Source: Diplocarpon mali (taxonomy: Eukaryota > Ascomycota > Leotiomycetes > Helotiales > Drepanopezizaceae). From it: a DNA stretch of 64,000 nucleotides. The translations under genes and the position numbers were made by a program. Shown here piece after piece: positions 11,430 to 21,760 of this stretch (position 1 is the stretch's first letter; each line of letters begins with the position of its first letter). Under the pieces are notes generated by a model. It was not told where the DNA came from. It saw nothing but the letters and a program-made list of their open reading frames with translations, and searched no databases. The stretch is from the NCBI GenBank assembly GCA_024741835.1, contig JAENRP010000141.1:1-64000 (forward strand). The letters run 5' to 3'.

Positions 11430-11950
11430 TAGATTCTCTTAGCTAAGGCCAGGAGCCGAGATGCTATAGCTAAGAGCTTTATATAGATCTCCTTTTAAGA
11501 GAGGCCTATTAGCACTCCCTCGGCCAAAGGCCCGCTGGCAAATATACTAGCAATAGCAGGGGCAAAGGCAGGAGGTGCGGCAAGGGCGATAGGAGCAAAG
11601 GCGGCAAGGGCGGCAGCAAGAATAGGCGCGGTGATAGTAAAGGCTAAGGAGACAAATAAGGAGACTATAGTAGCGGCTACGATAGCAGAGGCAAAGGGGA
11701 TAAGAGCGGCAGTAGTAGTAACAAAGGCAAATAGGTCTAAGCTAAAAGGCCTAAGAGCGAATGGGAATAGTATACTAAGAGCAAGGGAGGCAGTAATACT
11801 ACCACTTGCAAGAGTGGCAGGCCCTCTTAATACTAGGGTCTAATCGCTCCTATCTTTTAAAATCAGCTTAAAACTTAATAAGACTTGACAAATATACTAT
11901 AGAAGCTCTAAAGCGCACCCTTTACTATATTAAGCAGTAGTGCTACCTCC
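11430..11950 (+). pseudogene. Copia B1 post-RNase H frame (ORF3), function unknown
   Basis: After RNase H a separate Ala-rich frame can be followed from about 11440 (SRDAIAKSFI) through KGPLANILAIAGAKAGG to ARVAGPLNTRV and SFKISLKLNKT. Part of it is open with an ATG at 11631-11843. The same frame is readable in B2 (24690-25140) and B3 (59750-60216), with many substitutions but few stops. The opposite strand is also open here, so the coding strand is not proved. No known family is recognised; it could be a C-terminal extension of the polyprotein or low-complexity sequence. Confidence 0.5.
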
Positions 11951-12194
11951 TCCTTAAAGGTACTACAGGCGCGGGCCGATATAACAGCCTCTTAAGAGGC
12001 GAAGAGAGGTCTGCTAGCCTGCTAGCAGCTATTACTTAGCACTATATAATAAATGTAATACGTACCAAAGGTACTATTAAAGCACTGATAATCGAGATTA
12101 CTAGTACTCTTGCGTGCGATATAATATACGCATACGTTATCGCGCTCTATCGTAGGCTTAGGCATATAGCGCGTAGCAAGGGTAGGGCTCTCAA

Positions 12195-12250
12195 GTGGCA
12201 GCGGCAGCAGCAGGAGTAGTAGTAGTAGCAAGGGTGATAGTAGCAGTAGC
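12195..12250 (+). repeat. GCA/GTA trinucleotide tract in Copia B1 3' region
   Basis: Imperfect CAG/GCA/GTA triplets. Equivalent tracts occur in B2 (about 25450-25503) and B3 (about 60523-60576), so the tract belongs to the family. On the minus strand it yields a poly-Leu ORF (12231-12022) that is best explained by the triplets. The remaining 3' region (12260-12714) shows nothing recognisable apart from the approach to the LTR. Confidence 0.7.
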
Positions 12251-12714
12251 TTATTGCTTAGCAGGCGCTAAGACGATCGCGCTAGGGTTATAGCTCTTAA
12301 AGAAGCGCTAGCAACCTAGTATAAAGTTAGTATAACGCAAGGTATAAGGACTCTAAAGGTCTTACTTTGCAAAGGCGGCTAAGGCCATAATAAGTAGGAG
12401 TTCCTTTTATATTTAAAAATTATTAGTATAAAGATAATATTTTTAAATAATAAAGGAAGGTTATTTTTAAAAGAAGGAAAGGAGAACCTTTGCAATAGAA
12501 ATACTCTATAAGAAGCCTAATAGAGCATTAGCGTAGAATTGCGAAGATTCTTAAGCGCGCTTATTGCCTATAGCGACCCTTCTCATTTTAAAAGGAACGA
12601 CCTTTAAAGGGGTAGTATATAAGATAGAGCCTCTTTTCCTTATAACTGCTATTCTTTCTTTTATTTTATCTATATAGCTAAGCGATTTTAAAAGCATTAC
12701 CTAACTAAGGGGTA

Positions 12715-12912
12715 TATTATATAGAATAGGCGGAGTCTCTACTTATTCTAAAGACCTTCTACGTGACTCCTGCTAAGTCATAGACTCTCCCTTTTCTTTC
12801 CGAAGTCTCCTTACCAGATATATACTAAAGAATAATATAATAAATCATCTTTATCTATATTAGCGAGCCTCTTAAGCGACCTAATAAAGGCCCTCCAGCC
12901 GACCGCACCATA
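12715..12912 (+). repeat. Copia B1 3' LTR
   Basis: 198 bp, from TATTATATAGAATAGG (RIP form of TGTTGTGCAGAATGGG) to CGACCGCACCATA. A polypurine-like CTAAGGGG lies just upstream. It matches B2 LTRs at 15617-15814 and 25969-26166 and the B3 5' LTR at 53126-53324. Confidence 0.92.
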
Positions 12913-12917
12913 CTTAT

Positions 12918-13330
12918 TATATATCGATTTTTATAAAGATATAAGCTTTCGATATACGTACTATTATCTTATTGATAAGTAGAATTAGGTAAGGGTCTTT
13001 CTTTATTAGGGCGTTTAGTTTCTGGTAATTGATATATAAATGTAAGGAGCTATTAGCTTTCTTAATAAAGAGGATTAGGGCTGCCTAAGGGGAACTTAAA
13101 GCTTTAATAAATCCTTTATATAGGTTTTTAAGAATATAGCTCTTGACCTTTAAGAGCTATTTATTAGTAAGGCGGTAAAGGGGTTCGATTATTAAGTTAT
13201 TCTCGCCTATTAGCTCGATTTTATAATCTACCCTTAGCCTAGGTTCTAGCAGTTGATTAGAGGCCTAGCGACTAAAGACGTTTTTAAACTTAGTATACTA
13301 AGGCAGGAGCTTTTAATCTATTAGCTTATC
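12918..13330 (-). pseudogene. Gypsy C1 reverse transcriptase, N-terminal part, broken
   Basis: On the minus strand the frame reads KGFIKALSSP, then LFIKKANSSLHLYINYQKLNA, then DPYLILLINK and finally AYIFIKIDI. This is the Ty3/Gypsy RT palm start (usual [24 protein letters not shown], then F-KLDL). The frame stops at the edge of the B1 insertion just after the first catalytic Asp position, so the YxDD motif is not in the window. Confidence 0.85.
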
Positions 13331-13959
13331 GTTGCTCTTATACTTAGCTTATAGCGCCGAACTAAGGCCAAGGGAGCTAATTTCAGCTTACTTAGCCGAT
13401 TCTCGGCGATTAATCTCTTAATTTAAATTATAAACTAAGCTTACGAATATGAACTCTTTAGGCGCTAGTTCCTAAGTTTGTATAGCTCGCCTTGCCTTAG
13501 TTATAAAGTGGTAGTAGAGGGCGCCGATCGCTAAGGCTAAGATTAGGCTAATTTAGCAAGCCGTTTTCGAAGGAGCATTTCTCTTTATTAAAAGAGAGAG
13601 CAAGGGGTTTAATACTCTTAGCAAGGCCTTCTTTATATAGTTTAGATCTCTTTTCAAGTCTTTAAAGAAACTGCTATCCTTAAGTCTATAAAAGGCCACT
13701 CGTAAGCTAGGACTAGGAGTAGAATTTAAGTTTGCAGTTTTTACTTATAGGCCGAGACTAAGAGTAGGATTCAAGTTATTACTTACTAGCACTAAGAGCT
13801 AGGCTTAGGCCATTCTTAGGTCTTTGTCCTTAGCATCTATTATAGCTGCTCTACAATTAATGTCTTATTAGGCCATTAGGGGTCTTATTAGCTATAAGAG
13901 ATCGATTAGTATACGTCGATTAAAGTAGGGGATAATAGGCATATCCTTAGGCTAAGAGA

Positions 13960-14350
13960 TACTGTTTTTCCCCTTTCTATAAGACTATTTAAGGTTATAG
14001 TACTTTAGGAACTTCCTGCCGATTAAGACATTAGTTGCTCTTAAGCTTATAATTAGGAAAGGGAAGTTGATTCGTCGCCTATCGATTATAAGGATAAGTA
14101 AGATAGCGAATCAAATGGTTTCTCCCTTAAGGCTATTATAGTCAGTAGGGGTAATTGGTTTAGGCAGTTTAATGAACTTTACCTTAAGTCTTTAAAAGAG
14201 CTAGTATACTAAAGATGTTTTAATAATACCGAAAATATTAGCTCTACTATTAATATAAGTAACTATTTTAATAAATGATCTATTTTAGGCTAGTTCTATA
14301 GGAATTAAGAACTAGCGACCGCCTATTAATAAGCGGGAATCAAAATCTAA
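13960..14350 (-). pseudogene. Gypsy C1 aspartic protease, broken
   Basis: Homologous to C2 63290-63660, where the frame reads VAYINSRANIFSIIKTFLV (the former Asp-Ser-Gly-Ala site with D changed to N) and FLIISLGATNVLINRKFLK. The equivalent is found here on the minus strand, directly downstream of gag. Two short quasi-palindromes lie beyond it at about 13695 and 13743. Confidence 0.68.
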
Positions 14351-14439
14351 GTCTCTTTACAAATTATAATTTATATTATAATAGGAGTCTTTGCTATAGC
14401 TTAGCAGTTTCTTAATAATAGGTCGTTTTCCATCTTAAC

Positions 14440-15616
14440 TTTAGCTACTATAAACTTGCCCTGCTTCTTTAGCTTTAGGTAGTCTGTCGCATAGTGATTA
14501 GAGGCTCTATAGTTATAGTAAAGATTAGATAACGGTTTCGGGCTAGTAGACCTTTCTTAGTAAGTCGCCGGCAAAGGAGAATGAGTGCAAGGAGCTAAGG
14601 AGGTGGCTATAGCAGTAGGTCTTTATAACTCCCTTTTTAATATACTAGGGACGCGGTCCTTTAAAGGGGAGAATGTAATGGTAGAGGCGACTTATTAAGC
14701 GTTATAGGCCTCTTCTTACTTGATATTATAAGCCTTATAGTCTATAATAGCTAAGAACTTATCTAAAGTAGTATAATTATTATTTATTTTATACTTCTTT
14801 ACTTAAAGGTTGTTCTTTAAAGTTAAAGAGACCTTTTTATAAATGTTATTAAACTAGCGAGACTAATCGATCTTTCTAACTATAGTAAGGGTAATAAATT
14901 TAAATTAGAACTCATTATATAATAATAAACCTATAGTTAGCCTACTATATTTAAGCTTAGCGGACTAAATGTAATTATAGTTAAAGAACCTTTAATCTAA
15001 GACCTTAAGGACGTTAGTAGTATATATAAACTTATTAGTAAAGATAGGATTTATATATTATAAGATTAGGTTCTAAGCTTTACTTATTATATACTTAAAG
15101 TAGGTAGTGATCTAGTCCTCTTTTAAAGTAAAGTTGCTTAAGTACTTTTAAATAAATACCTTTATAGCTATCTTTTAAGTGTTATAGGTAATTTTACCTT
15201 AATAGTTACTAAAATAGGTTTAAGGGTACTTAATCTAATAGAGGTCGACGGCTAAGATTAAAGGTCAGATGATTAAGAGGTAGTAGTCTAAGGGAGGTAG
15301 CAAGTCGGCGGTAAAGGATTAAGTATTCTAAGGGCTAGTACTTAAGAAAGAAGGGGCAGTAGTATTATTTTAAAGAGCAGCGGCTATAGTAGCGCTAATA
15401 AGGTTCGCGATTTCGGCCTGCTAAGCAGCTGAAAAGAGAGGGGCCGATATAGTAAGGGTAGATATCAGTTCTTCCTTAACTTCAATCGATAGAAAGGGAG
15501 TATTTTAAGAATCTACTTACAGTTTAAGCTTAAGAGTAAAATCGGTACTAAAGGAGGTTTCTTCCTAAGTAGGCTTAAGAGGGGGAATATCTCTAGGACT
15601 AAGGTTAGTAGTAAGG
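14440..15616 (-). pseudogene. Gypsy C1 gag, C-terminal part, broken
   Basis: Minus-strand counterpart of C2 gag (61930-63200). A zinc knuckle is visible at about 14480-14520, reading YYNYRASNHYATDY, i.e. a CCHC knuckle whose cysteines have become tyrosines (TGT/TGC to TAT/TAC), a clear RIP effect. A quasi-palindrome at about 15519 corresponds to the one at 62095 in C2. Copia B2 splits the gag at 15616; its N-terminal codons continue at 26167-26290. Confidence 0.78.
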
Positions 15617-15814
15617 TGTCGTGCAGAATGGGCGGAGTCTCCACTTATTCTGGAGACCCTCTATATGACTCCTGCTGAGTTATAGACTCTCCCTTTTCTT
15701 TCCGAAGTCTCCTTATTATATATATATTAGATAATAATATAATCAATTATCTTTATCTATATTAGTAAGCCTCTTAAGCGACCTAATGAAGGCCCTTTAG
15801 CCGATTGCATTATA
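15617..15814 (+). repeat. Copia B2 5' LTR
   Basis: 198 bp, starting TGTCGTGCAGAATGGGCGG (little mutated) and ending TGCATTATA (mutated from CGCACCACA). The partner LTR shows the reverse: mutated start, preserved end. Confidence 0.93.
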
Positions 15815-15825
15815 GTTATAAGCCC
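15815..15825 (+). other. Primer-binding site of Copia B2
   Basis: GTTATAAGCCC directly after the LTR. It is one G-to-A change from GTTATGAGCCC, the complement of the anticodon arm (CTCATAAC) of initiator tRNA-Met, the half-tRNA primer used by Copia elements. The same site occurs in B3 (53325), the TRIM (56711) and A2 (32583). Confidence 0.72.
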
Positions 15826-15840
15826 TATAAGCACTTTAAT

Positions 15841-17495
15841 ATGCTTTCTCTTTATATGCAACTAATTAAAGGGCCTTTTAAGCTCCTAACCGACTTTTTA
15901 AGTATTTATAATAATTTAAAGGACCTTTATTTTCAATTAATAAATCTTTATTTTCTAATCGAACCTTATTTGCAAACTTCATTTATATACCTAACCTTTT
16001 TCACTAGACTCTATTTAATATATCTGACTCTTTGAGTATCTTTAAGCCTTACTTTAATACCTTTGCCTCTTAGGTAAAGTGGTTTAATAAATATATATTC
16101 TTTATTAAGCTTTATAATATTACTATTTTTACTAATCCGAGACTCCTATTTAAGTCAATTATAGAGACCGAGCCTTAAGCTCCCTCTATATAGGAGCTTA
16201 AGGAATTAGAAACGGCTAACCTTTGCGTAATATACGCAAGGTTGTATAAAAAGTATATAGCAACTCTATTCGAATAGATTTACGCCTACTTTCCCTTAGG
16301 AGATCTGTCAAAAGCTCCTCTTCTATAGGCTTCTTATAAAGATATTAAGGATAAATATGAAATTCTAATAAAGGAGCACTATATATATAAGGAAACTTAG
16401 AAGACCTAATGCAAATACTATAAACTACTCTTAGAATAGGTCTCTAAGACCATCGATAGAACGCTCCTAGCTTTCGCAATAGCTTAAGTATAAATCCAAG
16501 CTAAGAAGCTCTCTTCCTTAATACCTAATAGAGATACTCCTATAAGTAGAACTACTGCTAATAACCTGCATGCCAATTTAGTAAACTAGCAACTCTTACT
16601 CTAAGGCCTAGTATCCATTTTAAAGCGTAATATTACGCCTTTTGATAAGGCTATTCAGTCTTAGATAAGGCTTTAATACTATAATATACTATGCTAAGGC
16701 AAGACTAGGAGAATTAATACTTAGTAGTAGATCCGGGAGTAGCAGGAGGCGTACTACCTAATAGAATAATATAATTTCCTTAAGATTAAAGGGAGATTAA
16801 GAGTTATTAACTTTTTAGACTTAGTTATAGTAAAGATCAATTTAAGTTAGGCGACTTACTTAAAGGAGGAAATTATTATTAATAAGCAAATAGGAACCTT
16901 ATATAAGTATAACCTAATATAGCTAAGCCGCGCCTTAGTAGGCATTGAATCTAATAGAGCAATTGATAATAAAGGGCTAGCAGTTTTTGCTACTTAAGAG
17001 TCTCTTCTAAATGCTAAAACCCCTTTGCAGGCTTTAGCAAGCAGCTTCTAAAATCGCTCTATAAGCTTTAAAAGGGAGACTAGGCCTAAGTGCCCTTATA
17101 AAGGCTTTAAAAATCACTATTAGAAGCCCTAGGACTGTCGGAAACTATTATATGCTATAAACGGGCGTAAGGAAAATATAAAGGTTCTCCCTTTATAAGA
17201 GGAGGTCTTATAAATACAAAAGGCATTAAACGTAAGAGACTAGTTCAAGGGTCTTTAAGCATAGCTTAAGAAGAATGATATTGCGGTAATAGCGATTGAC
17301 AAATTTAAAGGAAAGGCTTTAGCCTTTAAGGAGGATAGTTTAAGCGATAAAAGGGAGAACTTACTAGTCTTTATAGTAATAGATCCCTTTGCCTTCGACG
17401 CTTTTAAAGAATCGTTTAACATCTATTACCTCTTTAAGCTAAAACGCTACCTGCTTTCCTTAAGTACGCTCCTTAATAATTATATAGCTACTTAT
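15841..17495 (+). pseudogene. Copia B2 gag and N-terminal protease, broken
   Basis: Gag starts at ATG 15841 (MLSLYMQLIKGPFKLL), 26 bp after the LTR; the first 64 codons are open, to TGA at 16036. Further on, the frame reads AIDNKGLAVFAT, then the zinc-knuckle segment PKCPYKGFKNH near 17089, then the protease start near 17360. Element G is inserted in the protease motif (LLNNYIATY) at 17495, so the rest continues at 20445. Confidence 0.8.
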
Positions 17496-17744
17496 TGTAG
17501 AGACCTGGAAGTGGAGGACCTCGTGATATAGGTCATATGGTCAGATGAGGACTAAGAAAGGGGTATATATATAGGACTACTATTATACTTAAAGACAGCG
17601 CGCAATGCCAACTACCTATTCTACCCCTAACTAGTAAATTGTCCTAGTTCTTATCTTTAGAGAGCCTGCTTATAGTACTTCCTCCCTCTTTGTCTTTGGT
17701 CTTCCCTTAGGCCTATTCTTATATTGTATCTCCTCCCTCTTATA
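17496..17744 (+). repeat. Element G 5' LTR
   Basis: 249 bp, from TGTAGAGACCTGGAAG to CCTCTTATA, matching 20192-20440 with transitions only. The outer start is preserved, while the partner reads TATAAAGACC at the same position. Confidence 0.9.
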
Positions 17745-18188
17745 TTAGTGACCTACGCAGGGACGATTCCTTTAAGATTTCATCTTTATACAACTTCTCC
17801 TCTTAATTCTCTTGGTTTATAGATAAGAGATCAACCCTTTAAAAACCTCTTAAAATAATAATCATTTAGTTATTTGTAACTATTAGTTATTATTCCTCTA
17901 TTATCGACCTTGCAATCACTTAGTTATTTAGAACTGTCGATTACCACTCTCTCTACTATTAATAACCTCAGATTTTCCCATTTCGGCCCTTATTTCGACT
18001 CTCCTACCTCGGATCCGATAAAGCTTGAATTATCAGCTTATTAGTACGATTATCGGATTTCTAGCCTTTCTAATACAAAGAAGTTTAATTAGCTATAATA
18101 GCTACTTCAAATAATAATAGTTTTAAGTATTTATATAATACTAAGCGTAAGCTCTAATTAGGAGTATCTTCTCAGCTTCCTTAAAAAG

Positions 18189-19790
18189 CTAAAATGGATA
18201 CTTCAGCCGCCCCCACTTAATAGGACTTTGAAAACTGCCTTAGAATCATCTCTAAAGACCCCTTTATTCTAAGAACCAATAGGAATTGTCCTAAAAGCTA
18301 AGATGAATCTTTCTTAGAAACTTTATTATAGAAATTAGTCTTTGACTTAATAAACCTTTTCTTACTGCTAGTAATTGTAGTACCTTTATTTATTACTTTA
18401 TACCTACTAAAGAAGTCTTAGCAAAGTATAAATAAACTTTTTACAAAAGCCGGATTTTTACTCCTAGGCCGGGCCTGCGAGTAGGAATATAAAAATGCAA
18501 TTTTATATAACTCGAGTTCTTCGCCTTCTCCTTCGATACCTTCCCCTTTAATAACTGCACCTGCTTTTTCAATATCGACACTTAAAAATACTAAAAATAT
18601 CAATTTCAAACCTCCTTCCAACCCTTTGCCCGAATCTTTTTAAGCTCGCCCTAGTCACTCTAAGATTGACTTGGATTTTGAAAACTCCTTAGAATACCTT
18701 AGGCCTTATATTCGACCTGACTCCCCTCCTATCGAAACGAATAAAGCGATAATGGCCGCCTTTAAAGCTATCACTAATCATTTTCCCCTCCTTAGTTCCC
18801 CTAGCGCTCCTTATTTCACTAGAGCTAATATTACTAATTTCCTTAAATAATATAAGGAGACTTGTTATGATTTCGGCATTAGATATAATGAGATAATTAA
18901 TCGACTTCCCTACTATTGCAACTAAACTAGTAAAGATATTGTCAAATCTCTACCTAAGTGGAAGCTTCGCAAGTCCTAGGAACTACTCGTTAAGGCTTTT
19001 AAAGCTGAATTTCGAGAATTTGACAGATAGCAGATTTGCGATACTCTAGCTTTCTTAAAGGAATTTGTTCTAATCACTTAAACTCCTAAGGAACTTAAGA
19101 ACTACTATCGGACTTTTACTTGTATATCAAACACCTTAATTAGCTAGAAAATACTTAGCGAAGTTGAAAGAGGTCGCCTTTTCTTACTTAGATTACCTAC
19201 TAGCCTTTAAAACAAGATCATTAAGCATTTTAGGATTGATAAGCAAGACCTTATAACCTTTGCCTTATTTGAGGAATTCTTAGCCTTTACTTTAAAATCA
19301 GATCTTAGTAAGAGAACTATTAATGCTATAGAGTAGGAAAAAGCCCTTACTCCCTCTTATACTAAAGACCTTAAGAGCCTGGTCCAAGAATACTTAAAGG
19401 CTTTAGAAGTTATAGAGAAGGCAAAGAGAAATCCAATAGTAATTCCCTTCACTCGCGGTCTTAGCCTAGGAGTGAAATCTGCCTTAAAAATTAAGGAACT
19501 TAAAGCCCAGTTTTCTAAACTCTGCATCTAATGTTTAGAAACCTTAATCGAGGGCCTTCTTTAGGAAACTTATTACGCCCCTTAGTTTAGAAATCGATAG
19601 GCTCTAGAAGGTAAAAACTAGCATACGAACTCTAAATACTCAAATCCAGCTTCCCTTAGGTTAAATAAGCGAGTTGCTACCCTAGAGAAGCTTGATAATC
19701 GAATACAGCTATATTAAAGAAATTCTTAAATTATTAGTCGAATTTTATATAAAGCCTGGATTTTCTTCGGCGAGGACGCCTCTTAAGTTA
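18189..19790 (+). pseudogene. Element G gag-like frame, broken
   Basis: A single frame can be followed from ATG 18189 (MDTSAAPT) for more than 500 codons. Its stops are only TAA/TAG at likely Gln/Trp positions, so it was one long protein before RIP. The central part (about 18830-19400) has retro-gag character: PKWKLRKSQELL-type residues, then LLRLPTSL and DLITFALFEEFLA. Two in-frame short quasi-palindromes lie at about 18457 and 19449 (FTRGLSLGVKSA). Near 18335-18415 is a hydrophobic stretch of about 25 residues (LINLFLLLVIVVPLFI), which may be partly a RIP artefact. The ORF at 18418-18621 on the minus strand is a shadow. Confidence 0.75.
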
Positions 19791-20191
19791 GTTAGGGCAT
19801 ATATGCTTAGGATTACTTAAAATTATCTTTGAATTTTCTTTAAAACTGCGATTTAATAGCTCTAACAACTTTGAGCTTTTGATTCGCGGTCCTAGACTAG
19901 GAGTCGTATTACTAAAAGAGGAAAAGGAGTTTCTATCATTTTTATTCGTTTACTACCGTACCCCCTTCCCCTTCCCCCTTTCCCTTTATATATTTCCTTA
20001 AAATCCACTCGCGGGCCTGACCTGCGAGTTAAAAAAACCCTCTCTCCTCTCCTTACCTTTACGACTTTAGGTACTAACCTTACTTATACTTATTATCTAT
20101 TTGCAAATAGGGATTAGTATTCTCAACTTATAAAAGTCTTATATCTTTGCTAATAGTAGTAGGGGCTGCTACTTAAGTTGGTTAGGGCATA

Positions 20192-20440
20192 TATAAAGAC
20201 CTGGAAGTGGAGGACCTTGTGATATAAGTCATATGGTCAGATGAGGATTAAGAAAGGGGTATATATATAGGACTACTATTATACTTAAAGATAGCGCATA
20301 ATACTAACTACCTATTCTACCCCTAACTAGTGAATTGTCCTAATTCTTATCTTCGGAGAGCCCGCTTATAGTGCTTCCTCCCTCTTTGTCTTTGGTCTTC
20401 CCTTAGGCCTATTCTTGTGTTATGTCTCCTCCCTCTTATA
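20192..20440 (+). repeat. Element G 3' LTR
   Basis: 249 bp matching 17496-17744. It is preceded by TTAAGTTGGTTAGGGCATA, a likely polypurine-type region, which has a second copy at about 19784. Confidence 0.9.
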
Positions 20441-21760
20441 TTATATTATTAATTTAAAGGATTTACTTATTGCAGGCACCTTTAAGCCTTTTGGCGACTT
20501 ATAGCAATATATTAAAGTAAGTACCTTAAGACTCTTAATTATTAGGAGAGGTAATAGATATATAGCAGACTCTCTTCTATAGCATAACAGCTCTCCTATA
20601 GGGATAATGCTATATAACGTTGCTATTATAAAAGAGTTTACTATTAATATTATCTTAAAGAGGCTCCTTGCGGATAAGGGTTTTTAATACTCTAGGGTAG
20701 ACCTTACTTTGCGCTCTAGAAGCATTAAAGACTTTATAAAGCAAGCTTAGTTAAAGCGTTGCTATAATCTCGTTTTCTTTAAATATAAGCCTATTAACTA
20801 TTTAGATCTTTTAAATATGCTTTAATATAACTTCTCTACTTTAATAGCGTTTCTTATAGCTGAGATAACGCTTTATAATAGGTTTTAGTCTAACTATATA
20901 CCTATTAGGGTATAGGATAATAATATATATACTTAGCACCTTTGCGCTAGCCACTTAGGCGCAAAGGCTCTTTAAGCGCTAGTTAAGTGCGCTAAGGGAG
21001 TGAAGATTAGGGGAATATAAAGGCTAGAGTGCCTTATATATATAGTAGCATCTGCTAAGTAAGTTATTTCTTACGCTACCTTTAAGAACCGATCTTTAAA
21101 GCCCTTCTTTAAGATCTCCTAGGATCTCTTTAACTTTTTAAACAACTTATATAATAGTTGCTTATAGGTTCTTTTAATTAAGGATAAGTATAGCAGTATA
21201 CTTTGGACGTTCCTATTAAGATTAAAGGGTAAAGATATAGTTATAAAGGTCCTTTAGGCCTTTGAAGTATAGGTAAAACGCTAATATAGGCTTTCAATTT
21301 ATAAGATTAGGTAAAATAATAATACTTTAGTAATCTCCTTAAGGGAAGACTTTCTTATAGAGTACTAGAGATAGGTAAAAGAGAAAGGAATCAATTTAAA
21401 GCTTACTCCTACTTATATATACTAACCTAATAGAGGCGCGGAGTGAATAGGAAGGGAGTTAATTAAACGCTCTATTAAAATGAGAATCCATACTAGGCTT
21501 CTAGCGAGCCTTTGGCCAAAGGTTGTAGAGGCTGCTACGTACCTTTATAATATCTCCTTACTTACTAAGAAGAAGATAATCTTATTAAGCGAGGCTCTTT
21601 ATAGTTAGTTTAAGTAGTATTTTCGATTCTATAAGCTACTGCTTATTAAGCAAATGATAGTAAGCTTAAAGCCCGACTGGAGTCGCGTTTATACATATAA
21701 TACTTGCGCATACCTTTTAATTAAGGAGAGAGAAGTAGGAAGGGACCGCTAAACCTTTAA
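20441..21760 (+). pseudogene. Copia B2 protease remainder and integrase, broken
   Basis: Resumes directly after G with INLKDLLI-GTFKPF, the protease continuation, then pre-integrase and integrase homologous to B1 7400-8520. The third acidic region and the following YLYNISLL segment lie near 21425-21570. Stops are as elsewhere in the family. The 21760-22950 linker carries no recognisable domain. Confidence 0.82.

Larger units (their letters stand above)
6321..12912 (+). mobile_element. Copia B1, main part, RIP-inactivated
   Basis: Plus-strand Copia with gag, protease, integrase, RT, RNase H, a post-RNase H frame and a 198-bp 3' LTR. Its 5' LTR and gag start lie left of the window, behind the A0/A1 insertions. 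It aligns along its length with B2 (15617-26166) and B3 (53126-60710). It is inserted in the RT of Gypsy C1: the C1 frame stops exactly at the LTR edge (12912/12913), next to the expected 5-bp duplication CTTAT, whose partner is out of view. Confidence 0.9.
12913..15616 (-). mobile_element. Gypsy C1, left visible segment (gag, protease, start of RT)
   Basis: Minus-strand Ty3/Gypsy element cut on the left by Copia B1 and on the right by Copia B2. It resumes at 26167 and ends with its 5' LTR at 27520. The rest of its RT, RNase H, integrase and 3' LTR would lie left of the window beyond B1. The orientation and order (gag, protease, RT) are clear by comparison with C2 (60711-64000). Confidence 0.87.
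17496..20440 (+). mobile_element. Element G: gag-only LTR retrotransposon
   Basis: A 2945-bp element with 249-bp LTRs (17496-17744, 20192-20440) and a 4-bp target duplication TTAT (17492-17495, 20441-20444). Removing it restores the B-family sequence CTACTTATATTATTAAT. The ends are TGTAGAG...CTCTTATA (formerly TGTARGAG/CTCTTACA). The roughly 2.4-kb interior carries one gag-like frame and no protease, integrase or RT, so it must have relied on another element's enzymes, as large non-autonomous retrotransposon derivatives do. No second copy is seen in this window. Confidence 0.87.

Noticed and set aside
12022..12231. Poly-Leu membrane protein ORF on the minus strand
   Set aside because: The Leu run comes from the GCA/GTA triplet tract. 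The copies in B2 and B3 do not keep the ORF.
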